From assembly GCF_947242115.1 (NCBI RefSeq), contig NC_074721.1, forward strand, positions 40,306,754-40,370,753: DNA of 64,000 bases, given 5' to 3'. The DNA comes from Biomphalaria glabrata (lineage: Eukaryota > Mollusca > Gastropoda > Planorbidae). The position numbers and the translations under genes are program-made. The notes under the pieces were generated by a model. The model searched no databases, was not told where the DNA came from, and saw only the letters and a list, made by a program, of their open reading frames with translations. Below are positions 20,625 to 30,745 of this stretch, in pieces (position 1 is the first letter of the stretch; each line of letters opens with the position of its first letter).

Positions 20625-21265
20625 GAAAAATCGTCATGGAATTTGATGGAATCCCCATATTGATGAAACTATAAAAAATCTAACAAAACATTAGAGTTTA
20701 TTAGACGAAATTTCTATAAATTAAATAAGAACATAAAACTAAAATGTTATTTAACCTTGGTTAGGCCAGTAATAGAATATGCATCCTTTGTTTGGGACCC
20801 CTCAACTCAAGAAAACATTAAGAAACTGGAATAGACACAAAATAGAGCAGTGAGATTCATAACAAACGAATATTCACATTTGAATAGAGTAACACCTTTA
20901 GTAAAATCACTAAATTTAGAAAGCCTTCAGAATAGAAGACTTAAAAGTAAAGTAGCAATTTACACATAAAACACTGAACCATAATCTTCAAATACAAAAA
21001 CAAAATCTAATAAAATACTCAGAAAGACACAAAGATAAAAGTATATTCCTCGTTCCATATGCTAGGACAAATTTGTACAAATACTCCTTCTTCCCTAGTG
21101 CTATTAGAGCATGGAATGGGTTGGCTGAGCTAGCCAGGAAAACCAGTGACTTGGCGGAGTTTAGGTCATTGGTTAATATGCATGACTAAATGCATGACGC
21201 GTAGGACGTAATCATCTTCTTTTTTGAAGTAACGTCTGTATCATATAAGATACGATAAGATAATC
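20625..21265 (+). mobile_element. LINE family 1 C-terminal half, best copy
   Basis: The plus strand encodes SWNPHIDETI-like residues, LKCYLTLVRPVIEYASFVWD, NRAVRFITNEYSHLNRVTPL, then SERHKDKSIFLVPYARTNLY and AIRAWNGLAELARKTSDLAE, ending RSLVNMHD-stop. Then comes the terminal block AACGTCTGTATCATATAAG with GATAAG repeats. A few in-frame stops show that it is dead. Confidence 0.88.
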
Positions 21266-21574
21266 CAACATTTATTAGCTATTAAGAGAAAACTTAAAGT
21301 TGTATAAAGGAGTTATTTGCCTTCAAAGAAAAAAGAAGTATTTGTCTTGCAAGTGTTTTATATATTTTTGTTATTGTTGATGCTCCTCTCTCTGTTACAT
21401 GTTTTTATTTTGTTGTTGTTATTATCTTAATGTCTAGAGAGCTAACATTGATCAATATCTTTCTACTTGTTCTTTTTACCAAGCATTATAAGTTATGTTG
21501 ATATTGTGTTTATGTGTATGGGTTAGTTGTTAGAATGTAGAGTTATTCACCTTGGTAAGAAGGTTCGTATTGTT
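21266..21574. other. No recognised feature
   Basis: AT-rich DNA between a LINE and a SINE. Confidence 0.45.
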
Positions 21575-21745
21575 GTGTGTAACCTGTTTGTTTTGCATGT
21601 TTCGGATGTTCCTTCAGAGATAAAGTTAATTAAATTCCTAGTCCAAACCTCCTGCAGGACGTCGGGGGACGGGAGAGGGCAGGGTTTGAACCCGGGACGA
21701 TCATAAGTCCGAACGACACTCCAGCGCGCAAACTTCACACGTGAA
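21575..21745 (-). mobile_element. SINE family C (tRNA-like)
   Basis: Has CTAGTCCAAACCTCCTGCAGG, GGGTTTGAACCCGGGACG and CGACACTCCAGCGCGC blocks. The B-box-like sequence suggests a tRNA origin. Related copies: 18635, 53365 and 59580. Confidence 0.65.
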
Positions 21746-22136
21746 GGGTAGGTGTGTTATTAAAGAGTCTGATGTATCCAGCTTCTAGTGTTAGCGTCAC
21801 TTATTGAGTTCAGGTTTCTATGTATAATATTAAGCTTATATGTGCATCATTGTTTAAACTTACAAGTTACTGAGCCGATTTATCTGTCTTCGTGGCCCAA
21901 TGCGAAAGGTTTGGATTCAGCATTTTCCTGCTTCTAGAATATTCTAGATAGTCATTTTAAATTGTCGAGTATCTACTGTCCGACATTGCTTGTAAACTGA
22001 ATTAACCTTTCTAAAAAATCTATTATCATTTTTTTGTTCTTTTTTTTTGAAAAGAATATTTATAATAAAGTTCAACAATATGATATGATACTTAAATATG
22101 CATTTCATCTTCTCTTTCTTCCAGTGAATCAAAAGT

Positions 22137-25100
22137 ATGGATTACAAAGTGTGTTTATATCTGTGCGCTCTAATGTTTCAATATAACTTTGAAACTGGAT
22201 CTTGCGAAAAGAAAGATTGGTAAATATCTGTTGAAGTAAATAGTATATAATACTTTGTTGAGTAGGTGGCTGACCGGTAAAGTGCTTGGCTTCCGAACGG
22301 GAGTCCGGGGTTCGAATCGTGGTGAAGACTGGGGTTTTAATTTCATGATCTTCGGGCGCCTCTGAGTCCACCCAGCTCTAATGAGTACCTGACATTAGTT
22401 GGGGAAAAGTAAAGGCGGTTTGTTGTGCTGGCCAAACGACACCCTCGTTAACCATGGGCCACAGAAACAGATGACCTTTACATCATCTGCCCCACAGACC
22501 ACAAGGTCTGAAAGGGGAAACTTTACTTTCTTTTTTTCTTTGAATAGTAAATAAGTTTGCTTTGCAACCTTTGGCATTCAAGTAAAAGCTCCGTTACTTT
22601 TACAAAGGTTATATCAAGTCAATCTTTCTGTCTGTCTGGTACTTCGTGTGTAACGCTATGTCTCCCAAACCCAATATCGGATAAAGTTGAAATTGTACAC
22701 AACCATTTCTTGTATGTGACAGAACAGGAATCAATCAATAAAAATTAAGCAATGAGTTAATTACTTTGAGCTAGAAGTGAAAATTTTCTAATTTATAAGA
22801 TACTAGTCGGCCCACGGCTTAGCATCCGTTTCGCATAGATCCACACAATGGTTAAGTCCGGCCCTGCTATTTAGTGACAGGTGAATACAGAGTAGATTAC
22901 TTGTTTTCCTCCCCCCCTCCCCATTTTTTTCGCCATTAAAAAACTACGTGGGGTAGAAATAAAAAAAAAAGATTAATCTTTCCATGACTTCTTGGTCACA
23001 ATGGTTAAGCCCGGCCCTGCTATTTTGTGACGGGGGATTACTACGTGTTCTCCCCCCCCCCCTTCTTTTTTTGGTAGGGTAACTCTAGTCTGTCCGACTT
23101 GCAGAAATAAAAGAGTGATCTTTCCTTTACTTCTTCAAACTATTTAGCCATGAAGAGAATTATATATATATAGATACAACGCCGAGAAGAGCAGACAAAT
23201 TATAAAATGATTTATAAAAATGCTTTATCAATACTGCGTATTATTATTATAGCTTTTATATAGCGCTACTTTCATGCTTATAGCATGCTCAGAGCGCTTT
23301 TGGTCCAATCTCATTTGTAGACCAGTGGGGGGGGGGGGGTATCTAGGAGTTGGTTTTCCGTGCTGCCTCTCAACCAACAACGGATGTACAACGGATATAC
23401 CAAAAAGCTTTGACCTCCGTGTCTGAAAATCAAAAATTAGAATCGCTTTAAGCTTGTTCCATTTGAGCAAGAGATAAATGATGTGTGATAGATTGTGGGA
23501 CTTGGAAAGGCTGGTATGACAATCATCACAACGCATAATCAAAATGTTTTAAATGATGTAAGGATTTTAAAAAATCGAAGCAATGTCAATTTTTTTCTTC
23601 GCTCATTATTACAAAATTATAATTTCTGAATATTTCTGAACATACAGAAAATATATGATTCTTAAGGTCTTTATGCTGGATCAAATACTTTGATTTATAT
23701 GTATATCACAAAAGCTTTATGATCAATGTTTTAAATCAGGGGTTCTCAACCTGTGGGTCGTGACCCCCTTGGGGGTCGATTGACCATTTGCCAAGGCTCG
23801 CCTAAGACCATCGAAACTATGGATTGTTATTATCTATTCTTCTATTGCTGTATGTGTGTGTGGGGGGGGGGGGGTCTCGGCAGAGTGGGGATTGTAAAAA
23901 GGGGTCGCCGAACTTAAAAGGTTGAGAACCGCTATTTTAAATTAATGCATTTAGCTAACACAATTTTCTTATTCTTTCCTTCTAGGAAAGTATTTTCATG
24001 CAACAAAAAGAGCGATACAGAGAAGATGAAGAATTACTTCTGTTCTTCACCAAGTAATCAACAAATGCAATCTGCTTTGACAATTGAATGCCCCATGTCT
24101 TGTTGTTTAGAAAATATTACAACTTTAAATTTAAATCTAGATAACAATACTTGTGAATTTAAAATCAACACAAATAAAACGAAATGTGAAGACGATTGTT
24201 GTAAACGTTTTGAAGTTAATGTGACTGGTACATTTAAGGAAACCTCAAATATATTCATTTGTGATCTTGATGACGAAAATTTGACTATTACCACAAAATT
24301 ACCTGCAAACGAATCGACTGAATCGTTAGTAAGTATCTCAACCACCACGAAAAGTACACATTCACAAACAACATTTACTGTAACAAAGAAAAAGTCTACG
24401 GTGTATTACACTTCAAGTAAGCCAACAGAGCTAGCAAATAGTAATAACAAAATGACACCATTACTTACAAGTAAACCAACACCAGAGTCACAACTGAATG
24501 CCAGGAACGAAACAACGCAATTCCTTATTGGTATAATTGTCGCTGTCGGCATTGTTTTGATCATAGCAATTATAATCTTAATCCTTTGTGTTCGACGAAA
24601 ATTGCGAAAAGCTGTGGACACGAACTCAGACCCAGTAAAATTTACTCATGACAACTACGACAAAACACTGATCGACTCTGAACTTCCATCCAATATCTAT
24701 CAGCAGATCAATGAAACCAGCGATCAGTCAGATCACTACCATCAAATCTCTATATTAGGATCAGACACAAGTCCACACGAACTCTTCAATGACAAAAGAT
24801 CATTGTTAGTGTCAGCCAATCATTTTGAAGGAGACAACAGCAGTGATGGCAACACTGCAGGACAATATTTTCATTTGGAGAAAGATGTTGACGCTGATAA
24901 GACTTACACTACAGATAAAGACAATGCTGGCGGCTACTTTGTCTTAGAAGAAAGAGAAATGCTACAAAATACAAATAAGGTTCAAGATATTAGCTCATTA
25001 GATGACATCACCACCTCAAGCCACGGCTATTCCAAACTTGGTCTGATAGAAAGACAAACCAATGACCAGTACGGAATGTTATCCCACTCTAATAAAGTGC

Positions 25101-25672
25101 AAGCGAATAAAACAAATGCGCCATATGAAATGGCTAAACCAATACAGACAACTCAAGGAACGATAACCAGAAATCAAGGAGATATTCTGACTTCAACACT
25201 AGAGAATGATTCGACTGCCAACTATTTTGTTTTAGAGAGTGATTGTTTAAAAACCCAGGATTCAGAGACCAACAGTTCCACGTTACCAAGTAATGGATAT
25301 GCAAAACTTGGCGAGTTATCGAGGCAGACAAACGATTCATATGGCGTATTATCGAATGTAAACGGTATGCCATTACAGGAAATTGACGCGCCCTACGAAA
25401 AAGCCAAACTAGTTCAAAATCCTCAAGATAATTACTGTTTAGCTTCCAGTAGCTCTAACCTGGATAATGGTTGCGTAAGCCCTGACGATACGCCTGCCAA
25501 CTATTTCGTTTTAGAGAGTAATAGCAGTGGCATTGAAAATGGAGGCAATGACGTAATGGATTTAAGTGAACAGAAAAATATGGATGAGATTAACAGCTAC
25601 TCAAAGCTTGGAGATGGCCAGGAGTTAGCGCCCCATGTCTACGATGTGTTGCCACAGAGAGAAGAGACATAA
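22137..25672 (+). CDS. Type I transmembrane receptor with tandem tyrosine-motif tail (two coding exons, 589 aa)
   Basis: Exon 1 (22137-22219) encodes an ATG-started signal peptide, MDYKVCLYLCALMFQ, and ends in phase 2 at a GTAAAT donor. Exon 2 (acceptor TTCTAG, 23986-25672) begins with the completing base and reads WKVFSCNKK in frame. The ectodomain (about 20-206) has 11 cysteines including CC pairs, seven N-glycosylation sequons and a Ser/Thr-rich stalk. One membrane helix (about 207-230) is followed by basic RRKLRK. The tail of about 360 residues holds YxxL/I motifs at Y266, Y279, Y322, Y345, Y376, Y390, Y441, Y466, Y480, Y534, Y566 and Y580. Three repeats carry YFVLE, then Y-x-K-L, ten residues, and YxxL; the first two also end in APYExAK. 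Such motifs are known to bind SH2 domains when phosphorylated, so a signalling receptor is inferred. No ectodomain family is recognised. An additional small exon in the intron cannot be excluded. Confidence 0.85.
22257..22530 (+). mobile_element. SINE family A, complete-looking copy
   Basis: Starts GTAGGTGGCTGACCGG, has B box GGTTCGAATCG, body CCAGCTCTAATGAGTACCTG and GTTGTGCTGGCCAAACGAC, ending CACAAGGTCTGAAAGGGGAA and a T-rich tail. It lies in the intron of the tyrosine-tail receptor. Confidence 0.85.
22600..22760 (+). repeat. Dispersed repeat family H (partial)
   Basis: Has CAAAGGTTATATCAAGTCAA and TCTGTCTGGTACTTCGTGTG, followed by CTCCCAAACCC. Between 22800 and 23110 there follow two CCGGCCCTG ends of the hAT MITE family (about 22866 and 23022) and G-rich or C-rich runs like those in 6180-6300. 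Confidence 0.55.
23240..23420 (-). mobile_element. SINE family B
   Basis: On the minus strand it ends in GCGCTATATAAAAGCT plus ATT repeats; the interior has AAAACCAACTCCTAGATACC and the ACCAGTGGGGGG run. Copies: 26575, 26998, 54380, 55925 and 56508. Confidence 0.65.
23737..23934. mobile_element. 198-bp hAT MITE with perfect 8-bp target duplication
   Basis: Ends CAGGGGTTCTCAACC and GGTTGAGAACCGCTA (inverted), flanked by TTTTAAAT at 23729-23736 and 23935-23942. A related copy is at 27385-27612. It is 51 bp upstream of exon 2 of the receptor gene, so its insertion is close to that splice acceptor. Confidence 0.92.
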
Positions 25673-25756
25673 ACTTCATGATAAGCAGAAAAGAAAACTG
25701 AAATACAGAAGAATGTTCATTTATTAGATTATACTTTTGCGTTCTTAGCCTCTCGG

Positions 25757-25885
25757 CCAACACATGTATGTTATTGTATGTGTTAGTATGACAAGTTATG
25801 TAGGATAGAGCTGGGTCTGCTTTGCCACATAAAACACTGCATTTTTTGTTAATCCTTAGACTCAAAACTGCATGTATTTCTGTTA
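25757..25885. repeat. Repeat I, copy 1, in the receptor gene's 3' flank
   Basis: Shares GACAAGTTATGTAGG, AGAGCTGGGTCTGCTTTGCC and ACATAAAACA-like blocks with 27878-28020. It may be part of the 3' untranslated region of the receptor gene or a separate dispersed repeat. Confidence 0.5.
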
Positions 25886-25904
25886 TCAACTTTAACTTGT
25901 AGTC

Positions 25905-26232
25905 CTGCGGGATTAAGGGTTTTGTTTGTTGACCTCCTTCAGTCGTAACGACTATGATTCATCTCAGAACACTTTTTCGTGTGACTGTGGAGCCCTATAT
26001 CTGAGAGATATTCCCGTCTCCATGTAGGGCAGGCTAAAGTATCATTTGCTTTGGAGGTAAAGGGGCCATCTATTTTTCGTTTGGCACGTTTTTCTTACAC
26101 AGCTGAGATCCATAACTATCTTGGTCACCCTCTCTCTCCACATAATGAGGTCTTCCCAGTAGTCAAAGTGCATTCCCCACTGTTTTAAGGTCAAGTTTGA
26201 TTACATCCACAACTGCGAGTTGTCCATAAAAG
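25905..26232 (-). mobile_element. LINE family 6 C-terminal fragment (zinc-finger end)
   Basis: Shares CTCCTTCAGTCGTAACGAC and GTGACTGTGGAGCCCTAT with 53940-54180, and CGTTTGGCACG and TTTCTTACACAGCTGAG with 34930-35160. On the minus strand the better copies encode a CNICGREC-type zinc-finger end found at the C-terminus of some LINE ORF2 proteins. Confidence 0.6.
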
Positions 26233-26330
26233 ATGACTTTGGTGGTAGAGGAAAGTGATGCGTCTTACGAAATGGCCAAACTGGACATGGCCAAGCCAGC
26301 GTTCTCTGAGGATTGCGAAGATGCTGGAAA
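26233..26330 (+). pseudogene. Possible relic of a receptor-tail duplicate
   Basis: Reads LVVEESDASYEMAKLDMAKP. The receptor tail 1 kb upstream has NAPYEMAKP and a VLESD segment. Over 25 bases around DASYEMAK only five differ, and two of these (GCC/GCT, TAC/TAT) are silent, as expected for descent from coding sequence. It may be a left-over of a duplicated tail exon. Chance similarity is possible because the match is short. Confidence 0.35.
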
Positions 26331-26997
26331 GAACCGTTCGAGGAATTGTCTCTTTGCTACACACTCTTTCTTGCCACGTGATATTCTAGATCACCTGGGG
26401 ACAGCGATAGTGAGACTAATGTAATTATCGATTTTGCTTTGCGTAGGTGGCCCATGACCGACTGCCGTATTGGAAAACATGTATAGTACAATGTAATCGA
26501 AATGCATGCTTTTGGCTTTGTACATAATGTGAATAATATGAATAAATGTGCTTATATTTTCTTTACTTTTAATAGTTTTTATAGAGAGCAACTTTCATGT
26601 TTGTAGCAAGCTCAGGGCGCTATGGTCCAATAGCATGTGTAGTGTTGTGGTTGTTTGAGTAATAGATGTAAAGTAGATCTAGGCCGAAATGAAGTCTTCT
26701 TAATAAATCCTAGAGTTCGTTTTCAACCAAAACAACATATAGTAACTTGTATAAAAGACTTAATAAAACAGTATATACTTGACACATAATATTTAATCCA
26801 AAATGAAGGGGCAAAGTCCAAATGTCTACAGTTCTACCAAAGGTGATGTCTCGCCATTAAAAGAGGAGTGAGTCGTTCTTTCGTGTAACCGTCAAGTTCC
26901 CATCATTCCCTATTCAGTTAATATCCCATAATTCCCTATTTCCGTCCAAAGTAGTCTATTTATAGTCTCGTCAAATTCCCAATTAAACTAAACCTAT
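26331..26997. other. Mostly unassigned; a SINE B fragment at 26575-26650
   Basis: At 26575-26650 lie TTTTTATAGAGAGCAACTTTC and AGCTCAGGGCGC, the 3' part of SINE family B on the minus strand. An AATAAA at 26550 could serve the receptor gene. Nothing else recognised. Confidence 0.45.
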
Positions 26998-27165
26998 AAC
27001 AGTAGACCAGCGGGGGGAGGGGGTATCTGGGAGAAGGTTTTTCCGTGCTTCTTTCAGGCGCTCAGTAAACACAACTCTTCTCGAGTCTGGTGTCGAACCT
27101 CGAGCCCCCCTTCATAGATAGCCAGGCCAAATTTAAGCGTACTCACTCTCGGCCACACATACCAC
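26998..27165 (-). mobile_element. SINE family B
   Basis: Contains the G run, GGTATCTGGGAGAAGG, CCGTGCTTCTTTCAGGCGCTC and GTCGAACCTCGAGCCCCC, the inverse of the copy at 56508-56760. Confidence 0.75.
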
Positions 27166-27384
27166 GCAAATGTTGACAAATTTTATTCATTTTATTCAAA
27201 CCTGAAATAAAGTTTATTATTTTCTTTGAAAAATATCATTTTAAATAGCATAATACTAGGGCAACCGCAACATAGGATGTACGATATGAGCTAAAAGATA
27301 TTGAATGCGTTACATTGTGAGTGTTATGTCACAAATATATTGTATGTAGTTTTCGTCCACGTACATATTGATGTAGGCCTAGAA

Positions 27385-27612
27385 CAGGGGTTCTGAACCT
27401 GTGGGTCGCGACACCCTTGGAGGTCGATTGACGATTTGCCAGGAGTCGCCTAAGACTATCGAAAATATGGATTGTTTTTATCAATTCATCAATTTCAAAA
27501 ATTAAAAAAAAAAGGGGGGGGGGGTCGGCAGAGTCGGGGGGGGGGGGGAGTCGCGGCAGAGTCGGGGATTGCAAAAAAGCGGTCGCCGAGCTTAAAAGGT
27601 TGAGAACCGCTG
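27385..27612. mobile_element. 228-bp hAT MITE with 7-of-8 target duplication
   Basis: Ends CAGGGGTTCTGAACC and GGTTGAGAACCGCTG. Flanks are GCCTAGAA (27377-27384) and GCCTATAA (27613-27620). Same family as 23737-23934, with expanded G runs inside. Confidence 0.88.
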
Positions 27613-27877
27613 GCCTATAATAAGAGAATATATTTGCATACAGAAGAAAGGCGCATCTAAAAAATTTAACTGTCAGGAGCATAAACAAACGAAACAAGAA
27701 TAAGAAAGTCAAACGACATTTCTCACCTTTGTGACAGAATAAAATGTCGTTGTCATTGTCGTTTTTTTCTTCAGTTTTCTTTCTAATATAAACGAATTGC
27801 TAATGTATTGATTATAAATACATTTTTTTTCTTACAAATTATTCTCCGAATTCTTAAAATAGATTTATAAATCCAGG
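27613..27877. other. No recognised feature
   Basis: AT-rich DNA between a MITE and repeat I. Confidence 0.45.
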
Positions 27878-28020
27878 CTGACAACGGCTTTGTATGTTAG
27901 TTCTACGTGTTAGATGTGACAAGTTATGTAGGTCATAGCTGGGTCCGCTTTGCCACATGAAATAATGTACCCCTTTCTTAATCTTCAGATTAAAAAACAT
28001 TGCTGTGTTATTATTCTTGT
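27878..28020. repeat. Repeat I, copy 2
   Basis: Matches the 3' flank of the receptor gene (25757-25885): GACAAGTTATGTAGG, ATAGCTGGGTCCGCTTTGCC, then a T-rich stretch. Confidence 0.5.
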
Positions 28021-28299
28021 AACTGAAATGTGTTCCTTGATATAAAAATAATAATAAAATAACTCTTGTTTTTTGTTTTACTTCGATAGTTCCAACAATG
28101 TTAAAATTGTGAACAAACATGTTGTTGTTTTTGTAAATTTATTAAACGACACGTAACTTTGATGAAATGTCAATATGTTTGTGTGTTGTTTTTTTTAATT
28201 ATCATATATAGACGTCTGAGGGTGAGGACGTTAACGAAATAAGACGTCATCACTACGACACTCCCCCATCTGTGATCGGTATCTTGTTGGATGCCTTGG

Positions 28300-28790
28300 T
28301 CTCAGTCTCAGGCAAGGCGCGAGAACAGGTGGAAAGAAGAGGTGAACTCTTCACCTATTGTGGTAGGTTCGTCAACACCTACGTTAAGCCAATAGGGAGG
28401 CTACTACTTTATGGAGCAGTGGCGTAGATAAGGGTTTGGGGGCCCGGGTGGGGGGGTGGCTTGACCTCTTTAGAGGCCCCTGCATTTTGACATTTGACAT
28501 CATGACATGAGATAATGTACGTAATATTTAATGTAAACATGCATTTCGAAAAAGTGGGGGGCCCGGGGGATTTTCAAATTTGGACCCCTCTCCCACACCC
28601 TAGCTACACCACTGCTATGGAGCATAGACCTGGAGAACCACCGCCACCACAATGAAACAAATTCATGAACTTATCAGTACCTGTCTGAGAAAGATTTTTA
28701 TGGTGCGCTGGCCAAACCAGATCACTGAGGAACCGTGGCAAAGAATAAAGTAGCGACCTATTGAAGTGGATACCCCGTTAATCAAATTTA
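28300..28790 (+). mobile_element. LINE family 5 fragment split by a MITE
   Basis: Left part reads GRFVNTYVKPIGRLLLYGA-like residues. After the MITE it resumes with YGA, then TMKQIHELISTCLRKI, VRWPNQIT and EEPWQRIK. This is the segment after the reverse transcriptase in a LINE ORF2, with frame changes. Confidence 0.75.
28417..28614. mobile_element. 198-bp hAT-type MITE inside a LINE
   Basis: Ends CAGTGGCGTAGATAAGG and CTAGCTACACCACTG, flanked by TTATGGAG (28409-28416) and CTATGGAG (28615-28622). The host sequence is a LINE fragment, so the order of events is LINE first, MITE later. Confidence 0.9.
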
Positions 28791-29230
28791 AATTAAGAAA
28801 AGAAAAATGTTAGTTCTGAAAACTTGTGATTTTGACACAGTGAGCATCTGATGTACTTCTAGATCTAGAATCTATACATAACCTTTATTAAATTTACGAA
28901 AAAATGTAAGCGAAGCTTAGATAATCTATCAAATAAACTTTAAGCAATTTTCAATTTAATAAACAACTCCGCTATCGGTACACTACTAAGATATGTTTTT
29001 TACTCCAATTTATAGCCAAATTTAAATTTATTTATTTTTTTACTTGAAAAAAGATAACGTTCCAACTAGGATTGTCCACGTCAGGCCAATAAGCTAGTCA
29101 TTCTTTTCTCAACAATACACATCAATAGCTATTTTTTTTACAAAATCGTTAGAGCCTTTTCTGACATCCTCTTCCAGGTTCCGCTCTCCATAAAGTTGTG
29201 ACTTGAATACTTGAATAGAGGTATAATACA

Positions 29231-29265
<35 letters not shown>

Positions 29266-29719
29266 TAATTTGACTTTAGTTGATTATTAAGTAAGAAACT
29301 AGAAAAATAAAAAAGGTCATAGGTCATTCTAAAACAAGTGTTGATAAAAATTTTGATAATGATTTCACATAAAAGTCACGAGGATGTTTGGAGACGCCAG
29401 CCTGTTGATCAATACGACATCTAATTAGCAGGGAAACTTTTTGTGTGCAAAGAATTAATTTTAATTGCACCTTAAATTGAGTACTTCCACACCTGTGCGT
29501 TTTCCTTCACTGGACCCCTCGTCAGCTTACAGCTACAGCCGAGAGAAAGTGAGCGTGAAGAAAGAAAGAAGAGACGGAAACGAGGTGAAAGAGAAGGAAA
29601 GAGAAAGAGTAGAAAGAGAGAGAGAGAGAGAATGAAAAAGAGTGCGAAAAAAAAAGATAAAAGAAATGAAATAAAGAAAAAGAAAAGAAAAAGAAAAATA
29701 ATCCTTAAAAAAACTTATC
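28791..29719. other. AT-rich and low-complexity DNA
   Basis: A T run at about 29233-29264 and purine-rich sequence at 29560-29700. No gene recognised. Confidence 0.5.
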
Positions 29720-29905
29720 TAAAGGGAATTAACTTATTACTTACAACTAAATTTCTCAATAATGTAGAAGTTATTCTCCTTATTCAATAACAAACATACT
29801 AATTATTCACCAGTAATTAATTGACTAATTAGAAATTTTTTTTAATTGATTCATGTCCTGCTTATACTCATGAATAATCATGCAACCAATGATTTCACCA
29901 AACAG
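29720..29905 (-). repeat. Dispersed repeat family H, inverted partial copy
   Basis: Contains TAATTGATTCATGTC and ATGAATAATCATGC, the reverse complement of the middle of the copy at 19355-19660. Confidence 0.5.
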
Positions 29906-30390
29906 AGGGAGGAGAGAGACAAGAGGAAAAAAAAGACTAAAGAGAGAAACTGATAAGAGATAGATAGGATATAGAAAAGAAAAAATGAAAAGAGAGAGGG
30001 AGAGGGAGAGAGAGATTGAAAAAACTAGAGAACAGATAAGGAAGAATATAATAGAGGAAAAATCTTTTGAACTAGAAGTGGGGACGGGAAGGGAGTTACG
30101 AAGGATGAGCTACAAAGAATATTTAACCTCATTATTTAATGAGTTTAATCTTTATGTGACATTTATAGGGTTTTAATTATAGACGTACATAAATATCTTT
30201 TCAATAAAAACGTTTTTTTCCCCCTTTCAATATCAATATCAATTATCTCATTAAGTTCTTCTGCATCTGGTATAAATACTTCTAAGATCTGAGTGCATTG
30301 TAATAGATGACCATTACTTTATCACTAGGTATGTACATTACACATAATATGTGTTATCTGTCTGTGTATCTATCTCTGAATGTATCTATT
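29906..30390. other. Purine-rich and AT-rich DNA, no supported gene
   Basis: GA repeats at about 29900-30020. A 63-codon open frame starting at 29985 begins in low-complexity sequence and has no other support. Confidence 0.45.
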
Positions 30391-30397
30391 TATAACA

Positions 30398-30399
30398 TT

Positions 30400-30478
<79 letters not shown>

Positions 30479-30479
30479 G
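30398..30479. repeat. (CTAT)n microsatellite
   Basis: About 20 uninterrupted tetranucleotide units, which suggests a young and variable array. Confidence 0.97.
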
Positions 30480-30516
30480 CCTTTCTGTCTGTCTATCTCT
30501 CAGACTATGTCTATAT

Positions 30517-30745
30517 TGTTGTAACTCCAGTGGCGGACTGAAAGGGTTAATGTGTGTGCGGCCTACTGATACACACGACTCAGGCCAATCACACAGGTCA
30601 ACGGCTGTCGATAGACAAGGGACAGTACTGCTAATAACCGCAGGTATGACCTGTGTTGTGGTCATGTGATCAAGAGCCTTCACGGTCGAGAGACAATGTG
30701 TAAAGAAAGGACAGGACAGCAAGGCATAAGGACTGTGAGTCCTCG
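30517..30745 (+). mobile_element. LTR fragment, same family as 44109-44591
   Basis: Starts TGTTGTAACTCCAG and follows the inverted copy at 44109-44591 through GACTGAAAGGGTTAATG, GCCTACTGATACAC and AGTCCTCGAGAATG. Only the first part of the LTR is present. An old, partial copy of an LTR retrotransposon; the family is not identified. Confidence 0.55.

Noticed and set aside
22300-22330. tRNA gene suggested by a GGTTCGAATC box
   Set aside because: The same box occurs in several copies with a shared non-tRNA body, so it is a SINE; no complete tRNA cloverleaf was seen.
23945-23985. ATG at 23945 as the start of the receptor
   Set aside because: It lies just upstream of a strong TTCTAG acceptor, inside the intron, and the short exon at 22137 supplies a better start with a signal peptide.
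29985-30176. Glu/Arg-rich small protein
   Set aside because: It starts in a GA repeat and has no splice, signal or family support.
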